DNA of 64,000 nucleotides from Acanthosepion esculentum (taxonomy: Eukaryota > Mollusca > Cephalopoda > Sepiida > Sepiidae), in the NCBI GenBank assembly GCA_964036315.1, contig OZ038498.1:6384278-6448277 (forward strand). Direction: 5' to 3'. The notes beneath the pieces were generated by a model. That model was not told the origin of the DNA. It ran no database searches and saw only the letters and a program-made list of their open reading frames with translations. Shown piece after piece: positions 45,690-57,486 of the stretch. The first letter of the stretch is position 1, and every line of letters begins with the position of its first letter. A program made the position numbers and the translations under genes.

Positions 45690-46085
45690 TTGCTGTTTAG
45701 ATTACAGTCTCCTCATGGGTGAAAAGGAAACTTAAAGCAATAGAAACGTGGCTCTATATAAGTATACTGAGAATACCATGGATCAAATATGTGAGCAATG
45801 ATAAGATTTTAGAGAAAATGGAAACAGAAAAGGAGACTTATACCTAACGTCAGGAAGAAACAGGTTAAGTTCCTATGGCACATAATGAGGAAAGAGTGCT
45901 TGGAAAATTTGACACTTGCAGGACTGATTGAAATGAAGACGGACAGGTAAAAACAACACATACTTAGTAAGCTTGTGTAAATGGATAACAAGAGAACAAA
46001 ATTTATTAAGGTTGACAAAGGACAGGAAATTGTGGAGAGCCATGATTGCTAATGTCTTGAAGGGACATGGCACCTAGAAGAAAGA
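45690..46085 (+). pseudogene. RTE-like LINE C-terminus
   Basis: Translated pieces VKRKLKAIETWLYISILRIP, VSNDKILEKMETEK, ERVLGKFDTCR and the terminal block with NCGEPWLLMS (frameshifted form of the RAMI.NVLKGHGT end). 5'-truncated; stops between blocks. Confidence 0.82.
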
Positions 46086-46224
46086 GAACAGCTGCAGTGT
46101 TCTCTTTACTTTCTCTTTTCAAAACAAAAGCATCCCACTATGCAGGATACCAAGCCACATTGGTATCCAGAGTAAAGATAAAGTTGATTCAGAGGCAAAG
46201 TAAGCACCGAACATTAATCACTTA

Positions 46225-46524
46225 AATACAAAAATCCTTTATACTGACTTCAAGTCTATCCCAAATAAATTCATCACAAATAAATAACAGGGGTATTGAA
46301 GTTCCAATCCAGACAAGAAACCATATCGCATCATAGGAGAGTGGAAACCAGGATGCAGAAAGATAAGGATGGAGGAGGTTGTGCTCGTTAGACTCCACAT
46401 GAGTCATACTCAAATTACACATAATCACCGATATTGAAAAATGAAAAACTATCAATATGTATTGCATGTCAAGAACAATACACAGTGAAACGCATTCTAT
46501 CAAATTGTGGATTTCGGTTGGTCG
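46225..46524 (+). pseudogene. I/Jockey-like LINE C-terminal fragment
   Basis: EVVLVRLHMSHTQITH near 46377-46424, then VLHVKNNTQ and NAFYQIVDF, parallel to LTRLRIGHT..C..C...TVSHIL at 13.05 kb. The sequence stops inside the domain exactly where the composite element at 46525 begins, so that element interrupted it. Confidence 0.75.
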
Positions 46525-46981
46525 TTTTGTTTTACGGCATATCAACCTCAATGGGTCATTTAATGCCGACAACTTTTTTTTCCTGGTAATATTTTGTTTT
46601 GTCAAAAATTTATTTCTGGTAATATTTTTTTCTGCAAAAATGTATAGATGGTAATATTATTTTCAAAAACGTATTGCTGGTAATTATTTTGTTTTCTTCA
46701 AAAATTTATTTCTGGTTATAATTTTTTTCAAAGTATTTATGGTATTAAAACCTATTTTTACACTTTTATAATGCTTTTTACCTCAGTTTCGGGGTTAACT
46801 ATTTGCCCATAGCTGGGACCCTAACAGGTGCTACCACTCCGGGTCAGGGTGGACCTAGGAAGACCAGCAATTAAGAGGTGGTTCCACGCTCCTCAAAGCC
46901 TCCTGATCAGAGGCCTTGCTGTTGGACGTAGTTTATCGTCTTACCCTGGACGCGGATGTAGTTTATTGTCATACCGAGGAC
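46525..46981 (-). mobile_element. Composite retroposon with internal minisatellite
   Basis: Minus-strand copy with a full head (GTCCTCGGTATGACAATAAA; GGACGCGGATG; TCTGATCAGGAGG; CACCTGTTAGGGTCCCAGC), about five array units (46570-46745) and the tail end with CATTAAATGACCCATTGAGG and TTGATATGCCGTAAAAC. Candidate 5-bp target duplication GGTCG at 46520-46524 and 46982-46986. It is GC-richer than its surroundings and little diverged from the 29.3 kb copy. Confidence 0.82.
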
Positions 46982-47529
46982 GGTCGAAGTGTGGAGGTCT
47001 AAACCTAATTTGAACATATTATTAACAAATTAAAAACTTAAGTCTTCAATCATGTCGATCTGTTCAAAATAATATAATTTCTGAAAGAAGTCAGATGTTA
47101 CATGAGAATATAATATCAAAATCTGGAAACTCTTATTTTCCGCCATCACTTGAAAAAACTTTGTCCAAACTGCGACTTATTCCCTCAAGGCTTTTTATTT
47201 TTCTGAATAATATTTCCATCCTGATTTCTAATACTATATAATTCTAGCATTAAATAACACTTACAGAAGACTTGATATGCTGATAAACCAAACAAACCAG
47301 GCCTTTACCTGTTCATAAACTGCTGGACGAATGATTGAAAAGAGAAACATGGGAAAATTGCCTGATGTCTGGGTTGATGTCCTCAACAAGATGGATTTCT
47401 ATGAAACAATAATACTAGCTGTTTAAACTGGCATGAATTCCTTTAGTGAGATATTATTTTTGAGAATGCTAAATTGCTTAAATATATAACTAAATAATAA
47501 TTACGTTTATGTGTGTATTCATAGTTTGT
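46982..47529. other. Unannotated stretch
   Basis: No recognisable gene or repeat family. The LINE interrupted at 46524 cannot be followed here with confidence. Confidence 0.45.
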
Positions 47530-47940
47530 TAATTTTCTTGTAAATTTATTTACATTATTGTTTATTTTATTTATTTATTTTTTTCTAAGTGATTGGTTAT
47601 CTTATTTATTTAGTTTAAAGTATTAACTTGTCTAAAGTATGTTATATTATCTGTGTTGTATATAAAATATATATGAAAAATTTGTTTTCATGTCTGCATT
47701 TAGAGATAAGTTCTGATCATTTGATATATATATATTTGTGTATTTAGGCAGCAATCCTTCTTTCATGCACATTTCATTGAAAACGACAGACAAGGTGCTT
47801 TTATTTAGTTTTTTATACAATTTCTCATGCGATCTAATAATTTTTTTCTTTTCGAATGATAAATTATATAAAAACTGTCCGAATGTTCTTTTTATCCGAG
47901 CGTTTTCGGCTATACATTTAGCCATTTTCAAGGATTAAAT
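47530..47940 (-). repeat. PLE terminal region, mosaic
   Basis: Minus strand: an N-terminal-like PLE segment (LSVVFNEMCMKEGLLPKYTN) runs without a stop into NADMKTNF, which is the C-terminal end seen in the 34 kb PLE, and then into TTTA-rich sequence. It therefore looks like a junction of a PLE start with a PLE end. It lies directly downstream of the endonuclease at 47990-48430. Confidence 0.65.
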
Positions 47941-47989
47941 ATTTTAACTGTTAAATAAGAAATAGTTTGTTGTATGTATGTTTTATAAT

Positions 47990-48430
47990 ATGTTTTCATT
48001 TTTCAAAACACAGTCAAGGTATTGTGTCTATGTTCAAATTTAATATTATTAAGTGTTGTTTTTTTTTGTTTTATTAATAAGGCTTCAATTATTTTTAGCC
48101 GTTTTTTGCATGTAGATGATGCTATTATATTACTGTTGTCAACAAGTATGTTACAAATAGTGTCCGTTATGTCTACATGAATATTTAAATGAGATCTAAC
48201 TAAGCTATTGTCAGAAAGGTGTAGAGTGAGTCTGCATGTCAAACATGTTGTAGTGTGGCCTATATAATTATTTATGAATTTTGATTCATCAAGAATACAA
48301 TTCCTTAATGGGCATTTAAATTTGTAAATAATATTTGCCCTATTTAATTTTGATCTTGGAGGTGAATTATTTTTAACTATAGTTAAAAATAATAATTCAC
48401 GTGGAAATAATTTCAAGTGGAAATTGCTGG
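47990..48430 (-). pseudogene. PLE GIY-YIG endonuclease domain
   Basis: An open frame of about 145 codons. Features in order: SKLNRANIIYKFKCPLRNC (the start of PLE GIY-YIG domains), NYIGHTTTCLTCRLTLHLS (YIG and the Arg-containing helix), SHLNIHVD and ILVDNSNIIASSTCKKRLKI. It resembles the 1.2 kb PLE clade rather than the 34 kb clade. No RT is attached; the frame ends where the gypsy-type pol begins, at a palindromic AT-rich sequence (48362-48402). Confidence 0.85.
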
Positions 48431-51120
48431 GTTTTGACCTGCTACTTGGATTTGACATCATAAAGAAGTTGGGAGGAGTGTGTGTGACCAGTGATGAGAC
48501 TGTGAGGTTTCTTCAACTAGACCGACCCTTGTGCGCAGCCATCACCATCAACGAGCCTGACTTCCATGCAGAGTATGACCAGAACAGGAAGATCTGGGTT
48601 GTGTCTTAGGAAGTGGTCTAGTGACCAGACACCATCTGCATTGAAGAACCAGACATCTGACTATCCAGTATCAAAGCCACTCAGGGAGGAGTATACTTAT
48701 GAGCTACGAAGCTGGATGGATAACAGCTGGCTATTTCTGTATCCTGAGGAAGAACTTGGGTACCCCTAAGGGTCTGATCCCACTAATGGCTATGCTACAG
48801 GAAAACAAACAGAGGGTCTGCCCGGTCATGAATTATCAGGAGCTCAATCAATATGTTGACATGCACTGAGCTAATGCAAATGCTTGCACTCAAAAATTGA
48901 AGGAGTGGTGACAGGAAGGATTGGATGTTGCTGTACTGGATTTGTGCCGTGCCTAATTTGCAGATCTATGTCGACAAATCATTATGGCCCTTTCAAACAG
49001 TGAAGGTAAACAGGTAAAAATATTGTCTCACCTGTTTGGGTTTTGTGCTCAATGTCGCATCGCTAATCATGTGATCAATTGTGAATGCTTTGGTCGCACA
49101 GGACAAAACTATTCAGAGGGCCATATCGATGACATATTTGTCAATGAGAGTGTATTCACTGCGGCATGTGTAAGGGCACATCTTCAGTGATTTGGACTGA
49201 CAAGTAAGACTCCAGAGCATTTAGAGAGTGCCACCGGTGTGCTGGGATTGCGTGTCTGGGAGGAGTGGGGTAAATTGCAATGGAGTTGCAGGAGTGACTT
49301 CCCACTGATGCTTAACGTGCTCACATGTCAGAGCATCTTTTCCCTGTGTGAGAAGTTGACTGGACATTTGCCAGTATGTTGCTGGCTCCGTATCACAACT
49401 GCATTCAGAAAACAGTGGGCAAACTCTGTGATGATTGGCTGGGACGATGAGATGCGGAACCCACCTCTAACTCAGATGCTGACAGACATTGTTACCAGAT
49501 TGGCCCAGAAGGATCTGGGGTGATTAGTGTGTTGATGGATATGGAGTCACTGTGTGGGTTGACTCTAGCTCCTTGGCCACCAAAGTCATTGTAGAAAGCA
49601 GCAAATCCCTGGTTGAAGATGCCTGTTGGCTGCGATCAGAAGACAAGCATATCAACCTAGCAGAGTTCAACGCGATCTTGAGAGGCATCAACATGACACT
49701 GCAACAGAGAGTGACTTTGGTTTACCTGAAGAACGACTCAACGTATATCCATCAATGGGTTCTTGATACGTTGTTTGGATACTCTTGAGTGCACACAAAG
49801 GCAGCAACAGAAATGTTAATAAGATGTCGGCTCAGCACAATCAAGGAACTGGTGGAGGAATACAAATTGACTATTGACATAGAGCTTGTCAGATCCTATG
49901 CAAACCAAGCCGATCAGCTCACCAGAGTGGCTCAATAATGGCTGTGTGTGGTTTGGAAAGAAACGGAACCAGTGTGTGCAGCATCTACAGAAGGGGGCAG
50001 GAATCCACACACATTCAAGCCATCCATTGATGTAGTGGGCATCACAGTGTGAAGCACACCTTGTATTATTTTGTAAGACTGATCCACCTTGAGGTCTCCA
50101 AGGCAGCTGTTTGGGCAGTGGTTGGAGAGTGTGAAGTGTGCCAATCCACTGACCCAGTGCCAGTGCATTGGCAAGCTGGATGGTTATATATGTGCAAGAA
50201 TTGGAGCAGGGTGGGGATGGACATAACACTTTATGAAGGCTGGCATTACTTGACTCTGATTGACTGGCCCTAGTCGGTTTTCCATCTGGCAACCATTACC
50301 ACATCAGGACACTGCAAGCATTATCTGACAGCTGGAGTTGCTATTCTGCAAGAGAGGGCCTCCTGCTGAGCTGCCCACTGGCAATGGTGCAGCATTCTGT
50401 GCAGAGGTATTAGTGAGGTTTGCAGAGAACTGTGGCATCTGACTTAGATTCTGGTGTGCTTATCAACCATCAGGGAATGGATATTGTGGAGAGATACCAT
50501 TGCACCATCAAGCCTATCGCTGTTCGGTTGAGATGTTCAATTATGGAGGCATTATATTGGTATAACATGACACCAAAACTCCATATATAACTATCAAGCC
50601 TGCATAAAGGGTATCGATTTTGTACTACCACTGGAGTCTATAGAGTAGGAGACATAATATGGGTAAAGACCCCCACATAGTCGATTTTTGACACAGTTAA
50701 AAAAAAGAACAATGACAGGGGTCTATAGCCCACATTCAGTTCTCATCAATGGAATTCCATGCCATATCAGAGACCTCTGCCCACATCAGAGATCTACATT
50801 GTCGGAAGATGATGACAGTGATAAATTGTCTGAGAGCGACTCAAATTTGCCGCTGTTTTTCAGTGCAGGGCCAGACTGTTCATTTACCGAACCAGAGGAA
50901 ACAGATTCTGATGATGATGATGATGATGATGCCAATAACAAGAGAGACCAAGTGGGCACAAATGGAAAAGAGATGGGTAGGTTCCATCCACTTGATGAAA
51001 GCAACCACCATCTCCGTGTGATTTATGTAATCTGGAGATCAGAGAGGAGTGTAGAATAGAAGATGACACTTACCTTGTGTGGCAAAGCAAGCATGTATAT
51101 GCCTGGTGTGCAAAATGAGT
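48423..51120 (+). pseudogene. Ty3/gypsy-type pol remnant
   Basis: A long LTR-retrotransposon pol remnant without detected LTRs. Order: DLLLGFDIIKKLGG (after the protease), GLIPLMAMLQENKQRVCPVM (RT start), AVLDLCRA (motif A), CLGFVLNVASLIM, HIDDIFVNESVF (motif C, catalytic Asp pair 49128-49133), a thumb region to 49520, RNase H with VDSSSLATKV, INLAEFNAILRGIN and KNDSTYIHQWV (49555-49790), then integrase with HTLYYFVRL and CEVCQ (zinc binding), WSRVGMDITLY and HYLTLID (first catalytic Asp), a badly decayed DDE remainder, and a C-terminal tail with VYSPHSVLINGIPCHIRDL. An Asp run (50906-50932) and acidic/Ser-rich sequence follow. Frameshifts and stops are spread throughout; gag and protease are absent. 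GC content is higher than the surroundings. Confidence 0.9.
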
Positions 51121-51799
51121 GAAGGAAAGGAAAAAGAAATATGTCCACTCTAATGCCTTAAATTAAGAAAGACACAATCATGGCGCTAGGAGAATTGGCG
51201 AGAGTGGTTGGACATATGCAAATTTTTCATGGTGGAAGCAAGCGATGTAGTTTGCCTGACCATTTGTCATGAAAATAGCAATAAAGTTGCAAGAGGTTAG
51301 CAGTGTTCCATCTGTGGGAATGGGGTTGATGGTTGAATCGTGGAAAACAATTCATCACCCACAAGGCCGAGCAAACTTTGTTGAGACTAAAAAGTAAAGA
51401 TTAGGTAGCTCCAATAATGTACAGTGTGGTGAAAGTGTCTAATACAAGTTGATTCTATCCTGTGGAGATATATACCTGCCTCTTTTCAATTCGCACCATT
51501 TAAGATGAGTTGGACTTTGTATGATCTTTGATGTCGGCAACAATGGTCAAATGAGTATTCCTACACATGTAGACCAGAAAGGAGCAAATATAGCTCCAGG
51601 ACTGCCAACATGGTTGGGAAATGTTTATATGCAGTAGGACTACAGATATGTATGCATTATGCCAGACATTTACTTATATCACAAAACTGACGAACATATC
51701 TCTAGCAGTGTTGAGAAAGAGCCACCTCGATAATTGAATGCTGCTCTGTAGTATAAAGTGATACAAGCTTGATCTGTCATCCAAGCAATAGTTGTTTAT
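51121..51799. other. Unannotated stretch after pol
   Basis: May include 3' sequence of the gypsy-type element, but I find no LTR end or polypurine tract. Confidence 0.4.
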
Positions 51800-52010
51800 C
51801 TGTATGATTTTAACTTGGGCAACCACGTCTTCCAGAGTATATTTGCACATGGCACACAGGCCCAGCCTCTGGCATCATGGTGTCAGTTATGATGTTACAA
51901 CATTGGTGTTTATGATTGAACAGGGCATGTATATCCAGAACACTATTAAACTCATTTGACCAAGAACAGAAATGTGTTGTTCCAGCAGTATAATGCCTAC
52001 CCACATGATG
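51800..52010 (+). pseudogene. Tc1-like transposase fragment
   Basis: NVLFQQYNAYPHDA near 51970-52010 resembles the FQQDNA.PH block of Tc1-like transposases, with Asp replaced by Tyr. A GIMV..SYD.TTLVF pattern upstream (51880-51915, frameshifted) fits the preceding conserved block. It is fused in frame to a LINE C-terminus at about 52011. Confidence 0.6.
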
Positions 52011-52290
52011 CCTGTGCTATTCATATTCCATTAGTAAGGAGAAGGTTCAATTCAGACAGCTTCTTCGCAAGAACTGTTATTTTGTGGAATGTAGGATGTT
52101 TTCCCAATTGCTACAATCTTGACCTCTTCAAGTCTAGGGTTAACCATTATCTTTCCTGCAAAGCGCCATGAACTTCACTTCTTGCCCTTTCTTATGCTAA
52201 TACAACACCACACAGTAGTTCTCTACCTTTAGTGGCTCTTGGGACTTGTATTGGGAGAACATTAGTATATTAAAAAAAAAAAAAAAAATA
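52011..52290 (+). pseudogene. CR1/Jockey-like LINE 3' end, subfamily 2
   Basis: Reads RRRFNSDSFFARTVILWNVG, then CYNLDLFKSRVNHYL and a stop at 52169. The UTR ACAACACCACACAGTAGTTC and a poly-A tail at 52273-52288 follow. The intact A tail marks the true 3' end of the retroposed copy. Confidence 0.85.
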
Positions 52291-53599
52291 GAATATGCAT
52301 GACAGAGTACAGTCCTACATTAGTTCCTGACGAAGAGATACAATTTATTATAGGATTTGAGTACTGCTAATACAGTCCGTATTTTGGCACTTGTATATAT
52401 GATCTTTTATTATAATCCAGCTATATTATCTGCACATTTAATCTTGAGTAAATTGAAATGCATATTGAAGGTGCTGCAATTTTATTTTTTATCACTGTTT
52501 AAATATGCATGCTAACCGAGAGCATTATTTTAAGAAGGCTCAGTAGTTACAAGCAGCGAGGAATAGTGCCCCGCGTTATCCTCCCACGGCAGCAAAAGTT
52601 AGAACGGGTTTATTTTCAGCAGTCTCAGCAGTGGTTTATATTTAGTGTAAAGAGTGAACAATTTTCCATACAGATAATGCTGAAGTTATTTTGATGGCAA
52701 ATACAAGTGCTAGTCTTTCCTTTGTAATTTATATTTGCAGCTGACAATGTAACGTGAAATGTAATGCACTGGCTTTTTATACCCATTATCCATTTTATGA
52801 GCCATTCTTACCGCTATTCTCTAAAGAGAAGCATTTACATGTCCTAGAATAGGTTTAGATAGGTTGAGAAGGTGCAGGACATTTGGAAAGTCTTTAGTCT
52901 TATTGGCTCACCCCCACCAAAGTTTTCTCCTTTTTTAGTAAATGCTGCAATGGCTCAGTAGCAGTTGACATATTTAGCAAATATTGACATTTATAATTGA
53001 TAACCCCAAGAAAGGTTTTCAACTCTGTTTGGAATAAGGACATTTTGTATTGCAGCATTTTTCTCTACCTTTCTTGTTGATTCTAAAGTCTAGATAAGTC
53101 ACCTCCAGAAGAAGAAACGGACATTTGCTCTCTGATTAATGCAGAAAATTAGCAATAGGGATGTTCAGATCCCAAACAAAATCAAAGGTTGAGGTCATAA
53201 TTCCAAGGACTAAAAATCAGTCTCACAAGTACATGAAAAAATGGCTAGGGGGTAATTCACAAGCAGTTAAAAATTCACATCACAACTCGAAACACACAAC
53301 AACCTCTTCACCTATGAAGAGCCAAGCAATGTTGTGGTCTAAAGTAGAGATTTTTTTTTTTTTTATTGGGGTTGTGGTTGGTCTAGACCAGTAAGAAAGT
53401 GCAAACAATTACCATTTTTTGAGACCTAGTAAAATCAACCGAATCTTGATTTTCCGTTTCAACAGATGCCACAGAAACACAATTCTTTTTTTTTTAGCTA
53501 AGACTTGGTTTTCCCCATTGCCACACCCACCCCTGATCTCATGAGATCTCACATATGACAATCTGGAGTGGAACTATTTAGCCTTGTGCTTTTTCTTAG
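52291..53599. other. Unannotated stretch
   Basis: Frames at 52509-52694 and 53161-53394 show no known motif. Poly-T at 53350-53364. Confidence 0.45.
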
Positions 53600-53833
53600 T
53601 GGGACAATCACACTGTCTTCTCTTCTGACAAGTCATCTCCCAAGGAGTTTGCTGTCTCTGAAGCGTCTGCAGAGTTACTAAGCTATGAGGTGTCTGTGTC
53701 TGAGGACAGACCAGATGCACCTCTAATAGTGACTAATCTTTCTCTGTCTGAGGACACACTGCTTGTCTCATTTGCTGATGTGAGAGAACCCACACAGGGT
53801 GAAAATCCTTCATGTGGCACAGTATTCCATTGA
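53600..53833 (+). CDS. Candidate terminal exon or TE fragment
   Basis: A 77-codon open stretch ending in TGA, acidic and Ser-rich, with composition closer to coding than its surroundings. It reads WDNHTVFSSDKSSPKEF... and later VSEDRPDAPLIVTNLSLSED. It has no start codon; upstream in frame is a TAG, but this lies in CTTTTTCTTAG, a plausible 3' splice site. So it could be the last exon of a host gene, or the N-terminal acidic part of a transposase. I recognise no domain. Confidence 0.3.
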   Translation, partial: WDNHTVFSSDKSSPKEFAVSEASAELLSYEVSVSEDRPDAPLIVTNLSLSEDTLLVSFADVREPTQGENPSCGTVFH

Positions 53834-54317
53834 CAAGAATATTGTGCATGATATCAATTTGCCACAAAAATACTTTCTGAAGTTGATTAGTATCAATTAG
53901 TATCCCCAACACTTATTCAGTACCAATTTGCAGAAAGGAATGTCCTTGAATCGCTTTCTCATTCCATATTGAAAAATATCCCTACCACCATGCGCACTGA
54001 ATTACAAGCGAGATTAATACAGAATACAACGAGTGTTAATGTCAAGCAGCCGTTATGTTTCTTTACCTATCTTGAGTTACAGATATACATGACTCAAACT
54101 TATTAAATTTCTCTCCTCTGTTTAAGATAGCAAACAATTCCTCAGTATGTGGTGTCAAATATGTCTTACAAAGTGTAAACTTGTTTATAGTGGGTTTATT
54201 GTCCCCACACAATCAAAAAGGTTCTGTGTTGCCTTTGGGTACTAATACACTGGTGAATTGAATGTAAATATACATTGTTACATCAATCAAATTTCTTTTC
54301 AGTTCTGTCCTTTCATA
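53834..54317. other. Unannotated stretch
   Basis: No recognisable gene or repeat family. It contains a short tandem duplication of a TTAGTATCAA segment near 53890. Confidence 0.45.
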
Positions 54318-54321
54318 ACTA

Positions 54322-54870
54322 GTCCTGGGTATAATGATAAACTATATCTTGCAGCAAGGCTTCTGATCAGAAGATTAGAGTTTTTAAGGAGTGTGGAATC
54401 CTCTTAATTGCTGTTTTTCCAAGGTCCACCCTGATCTGGGGCAGGAGAACCTGCTAAGTCTCAGCAAATAGTGAAGCCCCCAAAAATCAAAACACTAGGA
54501 AAGTATAAAAATACATTTTTATAATAAAATGACCAACAATACAATTTTAAGTGTAGTGGACTGGTAAATAGGATAGTACCTGTTTACATATGTTAATTTA
54601 GAGAGATATGAAGGGTGTATAGTAAACTAAGAGACAAACAAGAAGTAAACTACTGATCATATGTGGTAGAAAAACAAAATACAATGAAAAGAAATGACCA
54701 ACAACACATTTTATCATCTACAAACTATATATCTAAAAACATACATTTACTCTGACGGTATAAAACTATGTACTAAATATCGGTAGTTGAATGCATAAAA
54801 TAAGATTCTGACATTCAATAACTCATAGAAGTGTTGATATGCCACTAAACAAAATCCACAAATCCTTTCA
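54322..54870 (+). mobile_element. Composite retroposon, diverged copy
   Basis: Head GTCCTGGGTATAATGATAAA, CTTCTGATCAGAAG, GGTCCACCCTGATCTGGGG; one or two degenerate array units (GACCAACAATACAATTTTAA); end near GTTGATATGCCACTAAAC (about 54837-54855). The interior contains about 250 bp not seen in other copies. Oldest-looking member. Confidence 0.7.
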
Positions 54871-55509
54871 TGACTAAAACATGAGCTAAGCTCTACAAAA
54901 TTGTGGCATTGCTGTTTTATCAACTTTTAACTTCCTAAAACCCTTTACAAAGTTTAGCTTATCTCTAAAGGCAGTATCAAACCCTGCCATAATAGAATCG
55001 TCCTTCTCAAAGGAGAATGGTTTTTTAACATTTCTACACACTAATGTAGGATGCTCTGCCCTTTATAACCAATGACTACACTTGATTCTCACTATTTCCT
55101 TATACAACACTTCAATGTTAACTACACCAAGCAGTTTCACCCGTTCCTTTGTCTCTATTTTCAACATTTCTGACATGTCTTGCAAATCTTTTTGAAAGAA
55201 CTTCATTGCTATCCTCTAACAAATCTCTAGCCCATCACAAACAAGGGAAAGATCATCATCTAGACAAAGTTCATTAAAAGAACCGAATGGTAAAACGAAG
55301 GGAGCAAAATCAAACAAGAAAGTAGAAACAAAAGAAGTTCAAAGAACAAAACATAACAAGAAACAAAACGCTAATAGTCAGAAGTACATAGAAATGATGG
55401 ACACTTCACCCATATATATATATATATATATAAATATAAAAATTGGACATGTAAAAATTCATAATTCGTAATACATAATCAAGATGCAAAACCTTATTCA
55501 ATGGAATTG
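54871..55509. other. Unannotated stretch
   Basis: (TA)n at about 55412-55432. No gene recognised. Confidence 0.5.
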
Positions 55510-56130
55510 TAACTGGGGTCAAAACATTGTGAAAGTGTAAAGGTCAGCTTTAGTGCCAGGGGTGCTTTGTAAAAAATTATTACCAGCAATACATATTTGA
55601 AAACCAAATCTTGCCAGCAATGCAATTTTGAAAAACAAATATTACCAGCTATACATTTTTTGAAAAAAAAAAAAAAAAAAAATTACCAATGATACATATT
55701 TGAAAGAAAAATATTACCAGAAATAGATTTTTTGAAGGAAAAATATTACCAGAAATAGATTTTTTGAAGGAAAAATATTACCAATAGATTTTTTGAAGGA
55801 AAAATATTACCAGAATTAGATTTTTTGAAGGAAAAATATTACCAGAAATAGATTTTTTGAAGGAAAAATATTACCAATAGATTTTTTGAAGGAAAAATAT
55901 TACCAGAAATAGATTTTTTGAAGGAAAAATATTACCAGAATTAGATTTTTTGAAGGAAAAATATTACCAGAAATAGATTTTTTGAAGGAAAAATATTACC
56001 AGAAATAAATTTTTTGAAGGAAAAATATTACCAGAATTAGATTTTTAAAAAATATTAACAATACAAATTTTGTTAGCATTAAATGACCCATTGAGGTTGA
56101 TATGCTGTAAAACCAAACCAAACCAAACAT
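55510..56130 (+). mobile_element. Composite retroposon with expanded minisatellite
   Basis: Lacks most of the head, which starts only at the AAGTGTAAA... segment. It has the longest array and ends CATTAAATGACCCATTGAGG, TTGATATGCTGTAAAAC and CAAACCAAACC tail. The array is a separate entry. Confidence 0.82.
55565..56050 (+). repeat. 32-bp minisatellite inside composite element
   Basis: From about 55697 there are 11 or so tandem units of about 32 bp (core GAAGGAAAAATATTACCAGA). Three variants occur: one with AGAAATAG, one with AGAATTAG, and a 29-bp form lacking GAA. About four diverged units precede them. The variants recur in a partly ordered series, suggesting duplication of multi-unit blocks. 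Confidence 0.93.
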
Positions 56131-57486
56131 TGTTATCCTCTGCTTCTTCACAGGTAATTCAACTTTCACAGGAAGTGAATATAATGTGCATCAATTCATT
56201 TCCATCATTTTCATGCCTTGATCTTTATACTCATCAGGGTTCAGATCATCACTGTTATCTTTCTCCTCTTTTACTGCATTATTTGCTTCCATACACTGTC
56301 TATGCTTTTAATAAGGATACCTGATGTGTGCTTGCATTTAAAACAATCGTTATTTTTTAAAAAGACACTCATCTACAAAGTGACTGTTGCTCTCATGGTA
56401 GTAACATTTCAAGAGCTTTAATGTCAGGGTTATCTTACTGAGTAACCATTGGTAGATGTTTTCATTTCTTACCTTTCACCTATGGAATGAGGGGCCATAG
56501 TTAAATGCAAAATAAGTGAGAGATGTTTCTAACAAACAGATTTTGACAAAGTTTGCAATGACAAGAAAAAGAATAGAAAAGAACAGGACAAAAACAAAGT
56601 AAACAAGCAAAGACTAAATGCAAAGGCAAAACAACAGGAAGATGGCAAAAGGTTCACACAGAATTGGGGTTGACAAACAAAAGCAAGTTCAGACAAGTGA
56701 ACATAGTGTTCTGACTTCAAGACAAGACAGATCGGGACTTAGAGAAAACTGAGATGTATTGGCTGATGGTTTCATTGTTCTTTCTATTTGAATACTTTTT
56801 ACTATTTTAGAATTTCACTGATGGCAGAATGAATCTGCCATTCCCTAAGTTGATTTACCTTGTCAAATGTATTTTCGCTCAAATTTTTATCAGCTAGACC
56901 TTGAACAACTACATTGTCAGCAACAAGCAGTGACAGTAATATTACTTGTTGCTTGCTATCATCATTCCCATTGTTAGAAGAAAAGAAAAAGAAAAAAATC
57001 TTCAAGCACTCTCCACCATTCTTCCTCATGGTTTCATTCCATTCTAGCTCCAAATAATGACTTTCTGCCTGTGTCTTTGAAATCACAAACGCCCACAATT
57101 ATTCGTTTTACCATATATTCTTATTTTAATGACATGCAGCCTCCTCACCTGGTGGGATTTTCACAAAACTAAGGACAGATAAGAAGTCAAACTGTGACGC
57201 AATGCTTGTCAATAAAATTACATCAATGTGCAAGTTATTTGTTGAGACTGGGTCTAGTGTGAAACCCGCTGTACAAATGGTGAGTTACTTTGAAAACATC
57301 CATATTCTGGCATCTACTCATTATTCTGTATTCAATATTGAGCTGTATATATTATCTAACATGTTAAATTGACAATTTAGAAAATTTAAAAATCAATTGA
57401 ACAGACATCAAAATGATAACTGATTTTACTATCAACATTATGTAGTATGAATTTCTGTATGTAATTTAAGCTTCTAATTTTTTTTT
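56131..57486. other. Unannotated stretch
   Basis: The 98-residue minus-strand frame at 56802-57098 has no known motif. No gene supported. Confidence 0.5.
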
